DNA of 64,000 bases from Pseudooceanicola nanhaiensis (GCF_020171315.1 NZ_JAIUZP010000006.1:451547-515546), one strand, 5' to 3'; positions 25,481 to 36,144 are shown, counted from the first letter of the stretch. A program made the numbers and translations. The notes: a model not told the origin generated them from the letters alone.

Positions 25481-25720
25481 CTAACGCGCCTTCAGCCAGC
25501 GGAGGAGATAGATCACCGGCCAGCGGAAGACCGAGAGGCCGCAAGCGAGGACCACCAGCGCCCAGACCCAGCCATCCCGCAGCAGCACCCACAGCAGCAC
25601 CGGCACGAAGGCCGCCATCAGCGCGTAGGCCCACGTCCAGTGGTTGTCACGCGAGGGGATCATCCCCGCCACCGCCGCCGCCAGCACCCAGAGGCAGGCC
25701 GCCACCAGAGCCGGGCTCAC
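25481..25720 (-). CDS. DUF2484 membrane protein, copy 2
   Basis: The 79-residue product has three hydrophobic segments (ALVAACLWVLAAAVAGMI, AYALMAAFVPVLLWVLL, VWALVVLACGLSVF) and ends in the basic WLKAR. It begins with GTG overlapping the stop of the preceding copy (GTGA). DUF2484 proteins sit between murC and murB in Rhodobacteraceae, usually as one gene; their function is unknown. It is clearly a paralogue of the neighbouring copy (shared ACLWVLAAA and SVFRxPxxxL). Confidence 0.82.
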   Translation of the reverse strand: MSPALVAACLWVLAAAVAGMIPSRDNHWTWAYALMAAFVPVLLWVLLRDGWVWALVVLACGLSVFRWPVIYLLRWLKAR

Positions 25721-25956
25721 TCGACCCGGCCCTTGCGGTTCACGAGGTGGAAGAGCGGCCGCCGGAAGACCGAAAGGACAGCGATCAGCGCCACCAGCGC
25801 CATGCCCGCCCCATGGGCCTGCCCGATGAGGACAAGGATCGCCACCGCGCCAAGGATTAGCGCCAGCCCGGGCCAGAGTTGCAGCCGCATCGGCAGCAGC
25901 GCCACAAGGGCCGCGGCCAGCACCCAGAGGCAGGCCAGTATCCACGGAAGGCTCAT
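25717..25956 (-). CDS. DUF2484 membrane protein, copy 1
   Basis: The 79-residue product begins MSLPWILACLWVLAAALVALLP, has three hydrophobic segments and ends HLVNRKGRVE. The ATG at 25956 has GAGG six bases upstream; another ATG ten bases earlier is possible. It overlaps copy 2 by four bases. The family marks the murC-murB junction in Rhodobacteraceae, which suggests but does not prove a link to wall synthesis. Confidence 0.82.
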   Translation of the reverse strand: MSLPWILACLWVLAAALVALLPMRLQLWPGLALILGAVAILVLIGQAHGAGMALVALIAVLSVFRRPLFHLVNRKGRVE

Positions 25957-26155
25957 GCGGGACCTCATTTTCGCTCGCCGGAGTTTTGATCCCGCGGGCC
26001 GGGCTGACAAGCCTGCGCCCCTGTCGCGCCGGGCTTTTCAGCACTCTGGGGCACAAAAGCCCCACTCCCGCGCCCTGCTGCTCAGTCCGTGGCGGGTTTC
26101 ATGCTAGGCTGCGTCGATTGCCGGCCCTACCCGATTTCATGAAAGAGGTTTCCCG

Positions 26156-26443
26156 ATGCGCGTTCTTCAGACCCTTGCCGCCGCCCTTCTCCTGGCCACG
26201 CCGGTGCAGGCCTATGCCCCCGATGTCTTTGCCGTCTGCCACCTCAATCCGAACGGGGACAACTTCCTTGCCCTGCGCAGCGGTCCGGGCTCCAGCCATC
26301 CGATGCGGGCCAAGCTGGGCCCCGGCACCAAGGTCTGGGACTGGGAGCGGCGCGGCAAGTGGTACAGGGTCTCGGTCGGCGGGGTGAATGGACCCGAGGG
26401 TTGGGTCTATGCCGACTATCTCTGCCTGATCGAGGACCATTGA
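26156..26443 (+). CDS. Secreted SH3-domain protein
   Basis: The 95-residue product has a signal peptide (residues 1-19, cut after VQA) and one bacterial SH3 domain (FLALRSGPGSSHPMRAKLGPGTKVWDWER, then WYRVSV and EGWVYADYLC), a fold that commonly binds peptidoglycan or metal. It lies on the plus strand inside an otherwise minus-strand wall/division cluster, between murC and the DUF2484 pair, and shares a terminator with murC. AAAGAGG precedes the ATG. The ligand is not known. Confidence 0.82.
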   Translation: MRVLQTLAAALLLATPVQAYAPDVFAVCHLNPNGDNFLALRSGPGSSHPMRAKLGPGTKVWDWERRGKWYRVSVGGVNGPEGWVYADYLCLIEDH

Positions 26444-26445
26444 AA

Positions 26446-26471
26446 AAGGGGCCGCACGGGCCCCTTCTTCG
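26446..26471. terminator. Shared bidirectional terminator between the SH3 gene and murC
   Basis: AAGGGGCC-GCAC-GGGCCCCTT, with A's before and TTCTTC after, lies between the two convergent stop codons. Confidence 0.75.
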
Positions 26472-26495
26472 CGGTCTCGCTCTCGCCCTCGGGTG

Positions 26496-27901
<1,406 letters not shown>

Positions 27902-27905
<4 letters not shown>

Positions 27906-29020
27906 ATCTTGTCCTTTTCCGTCAGTTCGCCCGCCGCGAGGGCCGCGACCATGTCGGCCAGCGTCTCTGCCGCCTCGGGCTTGCCGAGGGACAGCGCGGC
28001 CCGCGCCATCTGAAGCGCGCCCTCGGGGCTTTCCAGTACCAATGCGATCTGGTCCGCAAGGGTGGCTGCGTCAAGTTTGCTTTCAGGCAAAAGGATCGCG
28101 GCACCCGCCTCGACCATGCCTTTGGCGTTGGCGGTCTGCTCGTCCCGGATGGCGGCGGCCAGCGGCACGAGGATCGCCGGGCGGCCGATCACCGTCAGAT
28201 CCGCCACCGTCGAGGCGCCCGCGCGGGTCACCACCAGCTGTGCCTCGCTCATGCGGCGCGGCACGTCGTCGAAGAAGGGTTTCACCTCGGCGCTGATCCC
28301 GGCCTCGGCATAGAAGGCGGCGACGCGCTCCATGTCCTCGGGGCGGGCCTGATGGGCCACGCGCACATGCTGGCGCAGGTGGTCGGGCAGCAGGGCAATC
28401 GCCTCCGGCACCCGGTCCGAAAGGATCCGCGCGCCCTGCGAGCCGCCCATGACGAGCAGCGAGAGCGGGTAATCCCCCGGCGGAATGTAACCGGCGCCGG
28501 CGCGTTCGCGGATCGCCGCGCGCACCGGGTTGCCGACGTGGTAGCCCTGCACGCCCTCGGGCAGCTCGGTCGGCCATGTGCCGCAGGCCACCGCCGCCAC
28601 GCGCTTGGCGAAGAGCTGGTTCACGCGCCCCAGCACGCCGTTCTGTTCATGGATCATCCGCGGCAGGCCGAGGATCGTGGCCGCCGCCACTGCCGGGATT
28701 GCCGGGTAGCCGCCAAAGCCCACCACGGCGGCCGGTTTCTCGCGCTGCATCCGCAGCACGGCCGAGGAGATGCCCCCCGCGATCCGGAAGGGCACCAGCG
28801 CCTTGGCCGCCACGCCGCCGCGCGCGAAGGTGGCCGAGGCCACCTCCTCCACCGCGACCGCCTCGGGGAAGCCGCCGGTGTAGCGTGCGCCGCGGGCGTC
28901 GGTCGACAGCCGGACCCGCCAGCCGCGCGTCAGCATTTCCTCCGCGAGGGCCTGCGCCGGGAACATGTGCCCGCCCGTGCCCCCCGCCGCGATGATCAGC
29001 AGCGGTGCCGTCTCACTCAT
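27902..29020 (-). CDS. murG: Lipid II-forming N-acetylglucosaminyltransferase MurG
   Basis: MurG transfers GlcNAc to lipid I on the inner face of the membrane. The 372-residue GT28 enzyme has the first glycine-rich loop [18 protein letters not shown], the second [11 protein letters not shown] with [11 protein letters not shown], and the C-terminal [12 protein letters not shown] and [12 protein letters not shown] with [17 protein letters not shown]. It overlaps ftsW upstream and murC downstream by four bases each, so the three genes are translationally coupled. Confidence 0.96.
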
Positions 29021-30183
29021 CGCGCACGCCCCGCGAGGATATCGCCGATCTCGCCCTGCGGGCGCGACCGGGTGAAGGCCAGCAGCATGCCGACCGCCAC
29101 GCCGCTCGCGATAACGGAGGAACCGCCGTAGCTCACGAAGGGCAGCGTCATGCCCTTGGCGGGCAGCAGCCGCACGGCGACGCCCATGTTGATCATCGCC
29201 TGCACGGCGAACATGGCGGCGAGGCCAGTGCCCGCCAGCCGGATGAAGGGATCGCGTTCCCGCATCAGCCGCAGGAGCGAGCGCACCACGATCGAGGTAT
29301 AGAGCGCGATGATCACCAGCACGAGGATCAGCCCGTATTCCTCGGCCGCCACGGCGATGATGAAGTCGGTATGGGCGTCCGGCAGCGACCATTTGACCGA
29401 GCCTTCGCCCACGCCCACGCCGAAGAACCCGCCCTCGCGGATCGCGTCGGTGGCATAGCCCAGCTGGGTGCGCGGATCGACATCGGGGCTCAGGAAGCCG
29501 TCGATCCGGCGCGCGAAGTGTTCCGAGTTGTGATAGGCGAAGGTGCCCGCGGCGACCACGGCGCCCGCCATGCCCACCAGCAGGGTCAGCGGCGCACCGG
29601 CCACGAAATACATCACGCCCCAGCCGAAGAGGATCAGCGCCGACTGGCCGAAGTCCGGCTGCATCGCCAGCATGAACACGATGACCACGGTCAGCCCGAA
29701 GGACCAGAGCCGTCCGGGCGGGCCGTTGATCTCCTGCGCGGCTGCCATCATCCAGGCGCAGGTCACCACGAAGACGGGCTTCAGGAATTCCGAGGGCTGC
29801 ACCGAGGCAAAGCCCAGCGAGTACCACCGCACCGCGCCCTTGCCGAAGTCGGTCCCGAAGACCGGCAGGAAGAGCAGCGCGAGGAAACAGCCCGCGAAGC
29901 CCAGCACCGCGAGGCGGCGCACCAGTTGCGGCGGCATCATCGAGGTGACCATCATCGCCACCATCGCCATCGCGCCGAAAAGCGCCTGCCGCTGCACGTA
30001 GTGGAACGGCTGGAAGCCGTTCTTCTCTGCCAGCGGGGGCGAGGCGGCGAAGCCCAGCAAGAGCCCCACGCCAAAGAGCATGAGGATGCAGGACATGGTC
30101 CACTTGTCGACCGTCCGCCACCATTTAGGGAGTATCGGTTCGCCTTCCCGCACGGGGAGCGCGCCATAGACCATTTCCGTCAT
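29017..30183 (-). CDS. ftsW: Septal peptidoglycan polymerase FtsW
   Basis: FtsW is the SEDS-family glycosyltransferase of the divisome. The 388-residue product has about ten membrane segments and the SEDS landmarks [35 protein letters not shown] and the C-terminal [17 protein letters not shown]. The ATG at 30183 begins [11 protein letters not shown]. It is the first gene of the cluster here: the region upstream is 195 bases of non-coding DNA and then an oppositely oriented flavoprotein gene, so murD, mraY and the others are not adjacent. Confidence 0.95.
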   Translation of the reverse strand: MTEMVYGALPVREGEPILPKWWRTVDKWTMSCILMLFGVGLLLGFAASPPLAEKNGFQPFHYVQRQALFGAMAMVAMMVTSMMPPQLVRRLAVLGFAGCFLALLFLPVFGTDFGKGAVRWYSLGFASVQPSEFLKPVFVVTCAWMMAAAQEINGPPGRLWSFGLTVVIVFMLAMQPDFGQSALILFGWGVMYFVAGAPLTLLVGMAGAVVAAGTFAYHNSEHFARRIDGFLSPDVDPRTQLGYATDAIREGGFFGVGVGEGSVKWSLPDAHTDFIIAVAAEEYGLILVLVIIALYTSIVVRSLLRLMRERDPFIRLAGTGLAAMFAVQAMINMGVAVRLLPAKGMTLPFVSYGGSSVIASGVAVGMLLAFTRSRPQGEIGDILAGRAR

Positions 30184-30378
30184 GGGTAAATCTGCCGCTT
30201 CTGCCTCTGATCCGCCCCTTTTCGGGGTCTGATAGGCAAGTCTAGCCTTTTTCCCCCTGTCGCGCCAGACAGAATGCCACGGCCCGGCACGCCTCCGCCC
30301 GCCCCTGCGCACATCCCGCCGGCCTGCCTCTCCCGTCCCCCCTTGCCAAAGCCGGGCCAAGGCGGCATCCCCGCGGCC

Positions 30379-31590
30379 ATGGACTATGACGTGATCATCC
30401 TTGGCGCCGGGGCGGCCGGCCTGATGTGCGCGGCCCACTGCGGGGGCCGGGTGCTGGTGGTGGACCATGCCCGCAAGGCGGGCGAGAAGATCCGCATCTC
30501 CGGCGGCGGGCGCTGCAACTTCACCAACACCGGGACGGAGCCTGCCAACTTCCTCTCCGCCAACCCGCATTTCGCCAAATCCGCGCTGAAGCGCTACACG
30601 CCATGGGATTTCGTCTCCCTCGTCTCGGAGCACGGCATCGCCTGGCACGAGAAGACCCTCGGCCAGCTCTTCTGCGACGAGAGCGCACGCCAGATCGTCT
30701 CGCTGCTGACCGGCATGGTCGAGGCGGCGGGCGGCACGCTGGCGCTCGACACGCGGATCGAGGGTGTCACCGCGCAGGACGGAGAAGGGGACGGGGCCTT
30801 CGCCGTCACGCTCAACCGCGACACCCGGCCCTGGACGGTGCGGGCACCGCGCCTCGTGGTGGCCACGGGCGGCAAGTCGATCCCCAAGATGGGCGCCACC
30901 GGCCTTGCCTATGACATCGCGCGCCAGTTCGGCCACGCCATCGTCGAGACGCACCCCGGCCTCGTGCCCTTCACCTTCCCGCCCGAGACCTTCAGCGCCC
31001 TTGCCGGCCTCTCCCTGCCGGTGCGCGCCACCGCCGGGGGCACCAGCTTCGACGAGGCGCTGCTTTTCACGCATCGCGGCCTCTCGGGCCCGGCGATCCT
31101 TCAGGTCTCCTCCTACTGGACGCCCGGCGCGGAGATCGAGATCAACCTGCTGCCCGGCACAGACCCGCTGGAGCGGCTGCGCGCCGCGCGCCAGCAGGCG
31201 GGCCGCCGCGCCATCACCACCGTGCTGGGGGAGATGATGCCCGCGCGCCTTGCGCAGGCGGTGCCGACCCTGATCGCGCCGGACCTCGACCTGGGCGGCA
31301 ACCTTGCCGATCACAACGACGCCAGCCTCGGCGCGCTCTGTGACCGGCTGACCCACTGGAGGGTGAAGCCCACGGGCACCGAGGGCTACCGCACCGCCGA
31401 GGTGACGCTGGGGGGCGTGGACACTGCGGGCCTCTCCTCCAAGACGATGGAATCCACCCTGCGCCCGGGGCTGCATTTCATCGGCGAATGCGTGGATGTG
31501 ACCGGCTGGCTGGGGGGCTACAACTTCCAGTGGGCCTGGGCCTCGGCCATGGCCTGCGCCACGGCGATCAGGGCCGCGCAGCAGGCCTAG
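30379..31590 (+). CDS. HI0933/BaiN-family FAD-dependent oxidoreductase
   Basis: The 403-residue flavoprotein begins with the dinucleotide-binding motif YDVIILGAGAAGLMCA, has the family motif EKIRISGGGRCNFTNT, and ends with ECVDVTGWLGGYNFQWAWAS. The family includes E. coli YhiN and the clostridial BaiN; no general substrate is established. The ATG at 30379 fits the start of the fold. The gene is divergent from ftsW, and its TAG stop interlocks with the convergent sulfotransferase stop inside one CTAG. Confidence 0.9.
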   Translation: MDYDVIILGAGAAGLMCAAHCGGRVLVVDHARKAGEKIRISGGGRCNFTNTGTEPANFLSANPHFAKSALKRYTPWDFVSLVSEHGIAWHEKTLGQLFCDESARQIVSLLTGMVEAAGGTLALDTRIEGVTAQDGEGDGAFAVTLNRDTRPWTVRAPRLVVATGGKSIPKMGATGLAYDIARQFGHAIVETHPGLVPFTFPPETFSALAGLSLPVRATAGGTSFDEALLFTHRGLSGPAILQVSSYWTPGAEIEINLLPGTDPLERLRAARQQAGRRAITTVLGEMMPARLAQAVPTLIAPDLDLGGNLADHNDASLGALCDRLTHWRVKPTGTEGYRTAEVTLGGVDTAGLSSKTMESTLRPGLHFIGECVDVTGWLGGYNFQWAWASAMACATAIRAAQQA

Positions 31591-32369
31591 AGCGCCTTCG
31601 GCCCGCCGCCATCGTTGCCCACGCCGCCGGTCTCGACAGGGCTGTCCCCGGCCAGCAGCGCGTCATACCAGCTGCGGTCCGTCTCGTATCCCAGCCCGAT
31701 GAGCACATCGTGCAGGACGGGAAACTTGGTGAACTGGTCGATGATCCGCGCCCGATGCTCGGGCCGTGCCCATTTCCGCGCAGGCCCCGCCTCCAGCGCG
31801 CGCACGCCGTTCAGCGGGCCCTGCAGGTGGGCCGGGATCTCGGCCGTGTGGAACTCGGCAAAGCTGCCCTCGAAGCGCAGACCCAGCTGCGCGGCCAGGG
31901 CCTGCTGCATGCTGTCGGGATCGGCCACGAGGTCCTCGTACTTCAGGTAGAAGATGCCCTGCGGAAAGGCCCCCGACCGCGCCACCTGCATGATCCCGCG
32001 CTGGATCTGCAAGAGCCCCGGCGCGGTGAAGGTCGGCACTTTGCCCGGCTGGATGAAATAGCACAGGTCGGCGGCCATGAAGTAATCGTCCGGCACGGCC
32101 CGGTGGCGGCTGATCAGGATATCGCGCGGATCGCGCAGCATGACGATCAGGTCCAGCTGCTTGCCGCGCGTATTGGCTTGCAGGATCTTGGCCATGTCGA
32201 AGATATCGTAGGGCCGCTTGCTGCATTGGTTGCCCGGCAGGTGCAACACCTGCGCCGTCGGCATCTCGGAGTCGAAGAGACCGAAGTCCTTAAGGCAGTG
32301 CCGCATCATGGTGTAGAACAGCGTGCTGCCCGCCCGGCCATGCCCGGAAATGATCAGGTGACGTTCCAA
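31587..32369 (-). CDS. Sulfotransferase-like protein
   Basis: The P-loop-like 5'-phosphosulfate site SGHGRAGSTLFYTMM lies at the N-terminus and VMLRDPRDILISRHR gives the 3'-phosphate-binding segment, so this is a PAPS-dependent sulfotransferase-type protein with an unknown acceptor. I start it at a TTG (32369) with AAGGGG six bases upstream, giving 260 residues. A longer frame from a GTG at 32447 exists, but its start lies inside a hairpin that appears to end gshA. The stop codon overlaps the convergent flavoprotein stop. Confidence 0.75.
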   Translation of the reverse strand: MERHLIISGHGRAGSTLFYTMMRHCLKDFGLFDSEMPTAQVLHLPGNQCSKRPYDIFDMAKILQANTRGKQLDLIVMLRDPRDILISRHRAVPDDYFMAADLCYFIQPGKVPTFTAPGLLQIQRGIMQVARSGAFPQGIFYLKYEDLVADPDSMQQALAAQLGLRFEGSFAEFHTAEIPAHLQGPLNGVRALEAGPARKWARPEHRARIIDQFTKFPVLHDVLIGLGYETDRSWYDALLAGDSPVETGGVGNDGGGPKAL

Positions 32370-32427
32370 ACGCAGCCCCTTGGTTCCCCATGTCGGGGGA
32401 GTGTCCCGCCGTCGCGCAGCGCGATCA

Positions 32428-32465
32428 AGAGGCACCTCCCGAAACACCCGTCGGGAGATGCCTCT
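32428..32465 (-). terminator. Long hairpin after gshA
   Basis: AGAGGCA-C-CTCCCGA and TCGGGAG-A-TGCCTCT form a 14-pair stem with one mismatch, 15 bases beyond the gshA stop. The T-tail is short (TCTTG), so termination may be partial. The hairpin argues against starting the next gene at 32447. Confidence 0.6.
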
Positions 32466-32479
32466 GGCTCAGCATTGGC

Positions 32480-33850
32480 TCAGTAGGAATACTCGGCGTA
32501 GATCCGATCCAGATCGCCGTTCCACTCGCCCTTGTACTTGGCCAGCAGTTCGTCTGCAGGGGTCTGGCCCGAGGCGATGCTTTCCTTCAGCGCGTTGAGG
32601 AAATGGGTCTCGTCGGGGATCAGCCCGCCCGCGCCCTCTGCCGCGCGCGCCTTCAGGCCCGCCTCGGCGATGTCCAGCACCTCGCGGGCGAGGTCATGCA
32701 TCTTGATGCCGTTGACCGTGCCGCCGAGGGCCTGATCGCCGGCGGCCACGCGCATCGCCTCGCGGGTCGGGGCGTCCCAGCCCTTCACGAGATCCCATGC
32801 CGCATCCAGCGCGCCCTGATCGTACATCAGCCCGACCCAGAAGGCCGGCAGCGCGCAAAGACGCCGCCACGGGCCGCCATCGGCGCCGCGCATCTCGATG
32901 AACTTCTTCACCCGCGCCTCGGGGAAGAGCGTGGTCAGGTGATCGGCCCAGTCCGACAGCGTCGGCTTCTCGCCCGGCAGCGCGGGCAGTTCGCCCTTGA
33001 GGAAGTCGCGGAACGACTGGCCGAGCGCGTCGATGTACTTGCCGTCGCGGTAGACGAAGTACATCGGCACATCGAGGGCGTATTGCACGTAGGCCTCGAA
33101 GCCGAAGCCCTCGTCAAAGACGAAGGGCAGCATCCCCGTCCGGGCCGCATCCATGTTGCGCCAGACCCACGACCGGTAGGAGCGCATGCCGTTGGGCTTG
33201 CCCTCGAAGAAGGGCGAATTGGCAAAGAGCGCGGTGGCGACCGGCTGCAGCGCAAGGGCCACGCGCATCTTCTGCACCATGTCCGCCTCGGTCGCGAAGT
33301 CGAGGTTCACCTGCACGGTGCAGGTGCGGCGCATCATCGTGGTGCCGGTGGTGCCGACGCGGCCCTGATAGGCATCCATGAGCTTGTAACGGCCCTTGGG
33401 CATCAGGGGCATTTCGTCATGGGTCCACTGGGGTGCGGCGCCCAGACCGATGAAGCCTACGCCGATCTCGTCCGCGATGCTTTTCACCTCGCGCAGGTGT
33501 TCGTTCACCTCGTCGCAGGTCTGGTGGATGTTGCACAGCGGAGCGCCCGACAGCTCCAGCGCCCCGCCGGGCTCGAGGCTGACGTTGGCGCCGTCCTTGG
33601 TCAGGCCGATGAGGTAGCCGCTTTCGCGAACCTCGTTCCAGCCATAGCGGTCGCGCAGGCCTTCCAGCACGGCCTTGATGGAGCGTTCGCCATCATAGGG
33701 GATGGGTTTCAGGCTGTCCTTGCAGTAGCCGAACTTCTCGTGCTCGGTGCCGATCCGCCAGTCTTCCTTGGGCTTGCAGCCCTCGGCCATGTATTCTGCC
33801 AGCTGTTCATGACGCTCGATCGGGCCGCCGCCGGATTGGGGGATGGACAT
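32480..33850 (-). CDS. gshA: Glutamate--cysteine ligase (plant/alphaproteobacterial type)
   Basis: This enzyme makes gamma-glutamylcysteine, the first step of glutathione synthesis. The 456-residue protein has the family landmarks WRIGTEHEKFGYC, VSLEPGGALELSGAPL, the substrate region MMRRTCTVQVNLDF and the C-terminal EMRGADGGPW. The length and motifs place it with plant-type GCL rather than E. coli GshA. The ATG at 33850 has GGAG seven bases upstream. It is a single-gene unit. Confidence 0.93.
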   Translation of the reverse strand: MSIPQSGGGPIERHEQLAEYMAEGCKPKEDWRIGTEHEKFGYCKDSLKPIPYDGERSIKAVLEGLRDRYGWNEVRESGYLIGLTKDGANVSLEPGGALELSGAPLCNIHQTCDEVNEHLREVKSIADEIGVGFIGLGAAPQWTHDEMPLMPKGRYKLMDAYQGRVGTTGTTMMRRTCTVQVNLDFATEADMVQKMRVALALQPVATALFANSPFFEGKPNGMRSYRSWVWRNMDAARTGMLPFVFDEGFGFEAYVQYALDVPMYFVYRDGKYIDALGQSFRDFLKGELPALPGEKPTLSDWADHLTTLFPEARVKKFIEMRGADGGPWRRLCALPAFWVGLMYDQGALDAAWDLVKGWDAPTREAMRVAAGDQALGGTVNGIKMHDLAREVLDIAEAGLKARAAEGAGGLIPDETHFLNALKESIASGQTPADELLAKYKGEWNGDLDRIYAEYSY

Positions 33851-33909
33851 GGAATACTCCGGTCTGTCGCTTTCTTGGAGGTCAGGAGTGAGCGCAAACG
33901 CGGGCAGTG

Positions 33910-34530
33910 TCAATGCAACCGGCGGAGCGGTTTCTCCCAGATCACCTCCCCCTTGGCCGGGCCGCCCGATGCCGCGCCACCCTGCACAAGGGTCAGGCCC
34001 CCACGGGACGGGCCGGGGGAAGTGCCCTGCGAAGACCCTTGCCCTTGCGTCGCATCCGGCGCCGCGTCATGGGCCCGCATCTTCGCCAGCAGCTCCCGCG
34101 TGGGCAGGCCGGGCAGTGCGGCGAAGACATCGAAAAGCGCCTCGGCCCCTTCCGCCCCCAGCGGGATATAGAGGTCCTCCGCGCCGGGCTGGCTCAGCAC
34201 CCAGTGGGCCGAGGGCCCCTGCCCGGTCAGCGCCAGCCGCTCCAGCTCCGACAGGGCCACGATGCCGCCGGTGAGCGGGCCGAAATAGGCGATCTGCCCC
34301 TCGTCCACCTGCACCACGCCGGGTCCCTGCCGGGCAGAGCGGAACCGCGCCCGCTGCACGCCCGCGGCGGCAAAGCCGAGGCCCGCCAGCACCAGCACCA
34401 CGCCCACCCACTTAAGCACGCCGAAGGTGGTCAGCGCCCACCACAGGCCGAGCGCCGCCACGGCAAGGCCCATGGCCACCTCGCGCCAGCGGCTGAGCGC
34501 CGCGCGCGCCTCGGGTCGGATGAAACTCAC
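33910..34530 (-). CDS. Membrane protein of unknown function
   Basis: The 206-residue product has two hydrophobic segments near the N-terminus (about residues 18-55), a central soluble domain (QVDEGQIAYFGPLTGGIVALSELERLAL) that looks like a small beta-rich fold, and a low-complexity Gly/Ser/Pro tail. It starts with GTG inside the upstream stop (GTGA), with GAGG before it. It is the third gene of an rsmE-GNAT operon. I do not recognise a function. Confidence 0.72.
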   Translation of the reverse strand: MSFIRPEARAALSRWREVAMGLAVAALGLWWALTTFGVLKWVGVVLVLAGLGFAAAGVQRARFRSARQGPGVVQVDEGQIAYFGPLTGGIVALSELERLALTGQGPSAHWVLSQPGAEDLYIPLGAEGAEALFDVFAALPGLPTRELLAKMRAHDAAPDATQGQGSSQGTSPGPSRGGLTLVQGGAASGGPAKGEVIWEKPLRRLH

Positions 34531-35381
34531 GTGGGCCTCGCCAGACGGCACATCGTATAAGTGCCGATCCGGCTGAACCCGATGGCGCGATAGGCAGCGG
34601 CCGCGGTGTCGCTGGCGGCGAAGAGCACCGCCTCCTCGGCGCCGGTCTCGTCGCGCAGGGCGGCGAGGTGCAGCGCCACCGCGGCCCGGGCATGGCCCTC
34701 GCCGCGCCGCGCGGGCGGGGTGAAGACCCCGCCGACCTGCACCGTGGTCCCGGCCCTTGCGTTGATCCCCGTCACCGCCAGCGGCGTGTCGTCCTGCATC
34801 AGCAGAACGTGGCTCTGCGCCTCCAGCATCGCATCCACGTCGATGACCGCCCGCTCTGCCGCGACGGTCGGAGATGTGCCGTGGACATAGGTGTTGTACT
34901 GGCTGCGCCAGTCGATCAGCAGATCGAGGCGGCTGGCATCGGCGGGCACGAGGTGCAGCCCCGCGACTTCGGGCATGACCAGATCAGAAAGCGGCAGGAC
35001 GAAATGCGGCTCGTCGCGCAGAAGGCCCATGGGATGGTGCCGCAGGTCGAGCGTGTCGAGCACGGAATGCACCGCCCCCGCCTCACCGAGAATCCACTCG
35101 TAGGACCGCATGGAGAGCGGCGCGGTCACGGCATCCAGCAGCGGATCGCCCGCCGCCAGCACCGGCAGCATCCAGCCATCGCGCGTCATGCCGAGGAAGG
35201 CCACGACCTCGCCGTCCTCGTAGCGGACCCAGGCCGACATGGCGCGGCTGTGGCCCGACTGGGTGGCCAGCCCGTGGGTTTCGAGGTTCGCCAGCGGGAA
35301 CATGGCGCAGGCGGTCTGGCCGCGCAGATAGTCGAGGACCGCGGGCAGATCGTCGGCCCGGACCGGGGTCATGTCGCTCAT
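34527..35381 (-). CDS. GNAT-family acetyltransferase
   Basis: The 284-residue product has a poorly conserved N-terminal GNAT-like half and a C-terminal half with the acetyl-CoA-binding pattern VGGVFTPPARRGEGHARAAVALHLA, followed by LFAASDTAAAAYRAIGFSRIGTY, typical of GNAT motifs A and B. The substrate is unknown. The ATG overlaps the rsmE stop (ATGA), and its own stop overlaps the next gene (GTGA). Confidence 0.85.
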   Translation of the reverse strand: MSDMTPVRADDLPAVLDYLRGQTACAMFPLANLETHGLATQSGHSRAMSAWVRYEDGEVVAFLGMTRDGWMLPVLAAGDPLLDAVTAPLSMRSYEWILGEAGAVHSVLDTLDLRHHPMGLLRDEPHFVLPLSDLVMPEVAGLHLVPADASRLDLLIDWRSQYNTYVHGTSPTVAAERAVIDVDAMLEAQSHVLLMQDDTPLAVTGINARAGTTVQVGGVFTPPARRGEGHARAAVALHLAALRDETGAEEAVLFAASDTAAAAYRAIGFSRIGTYTMCRLARPT

Positions 35382-36133
35382 GCGCCCTCCCCGCCCCGAT
35401 CATCGCCCCAGTCGCCAAGCGCCTGCTGCCAGAGCGTCAGCGCGGCCACCGCCGCGGTATCCGCCCGCAGGATGCGCGGGCCAAGGGCGACACGATGCGC
35501 AAAGGGCAAGGCCCGCAGCCGGCTGCGCTCCGCCTCGGAGAAGCCGCCCTCCGGCCCGATCAGGATCGCCCATGGGCCGGGCGTGAGGGTCGAGAGCGGC
35601 GCGCCGCCCGGTTCCCCGGCCAGCACCTCGTCGCAGAACATCAGCTGTCGCCCCTCGGGCCAGTCGGCCAGCAGACGGTCAAGCTTGTGCAGATCCGCGA
35701 CCTCGGGCACGTAGGTGCCGCCGCATTGCTCTGCCGCTTCCACCGCATGGGCCTGCAACCGGTCCTGCCGGATCCGCTCGGAATTGGTGAAATCGGTCTG
35801 CACCGGGACGATCCGCGCCGCGCCCATCTCTGCCGCCTTCTCGACGATGAAGTCGGTGCGCGCCTTCTTGATCGGCGCAAAGAGCAGCCAGAGGTCGGGC
35901 GGCATCTGCAACGGTTTCGAGCGGGTCCGGCAGGTGAGTTCACCGCCCCGCTTGCCCGCCTGCGTCACCTGCGCCTGCCATTCGCCGTCGCGCCCGTTGA
36001 AGAGCGCGACCGCATCGCCATCGCCCATGCGCATGACCCCGAAGAGGTAATGTGCCTGGTCCCGTTCCAAAGGAACGGTTTGCCCCGCCCCCAGCGGGTG
36101 CTCTACATAGAGCCTGACTTTCGCCGTATCCAT
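35378..36133 (-). CDS. rsmE: 16S rRNA (uracil1498-N3)-methyltransferase RsmE
   Basis: RsmE methylates U1498 in 16S rRNA. The 251-residue SPOUT enzyme has an N-terminal PUA-like domain (DQAHYLFGVMRMGDGDAVALFNG) and a C-terminal knotted SAM site with ILIGPEGGFSEAE and VALGPRILRADTAAVAAL. It heads a three-gene operon, and its start is only 11 bases from the oppositely oriented ubiA start. Confidence 0.94.
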   Translation of the reverse strand: MDTAKVRLYVEHPLGAGQTVPLERDQAHYLFGVMRMGDGDAVALFNGRDGEWQAQVTQAGKRGGELTCRTRSKPLQMPPDLWLLFAPIKKARTDFIVEKAAEMGAARIVPVQTDFTNSERIRQDRLQAHAVEAAEQCGGTYVPEVADLHKLDRLLADWPEGRQLMFCDEVLAGEPGGAPLSTLTPGPWAILIGPEGGFSEAERSRLRALPFAHRVALGPRILRADTAAVAALTLWQQALGDWGDDRGGEGA

Positions 36134-36144
36134 GGACCCTTCTT

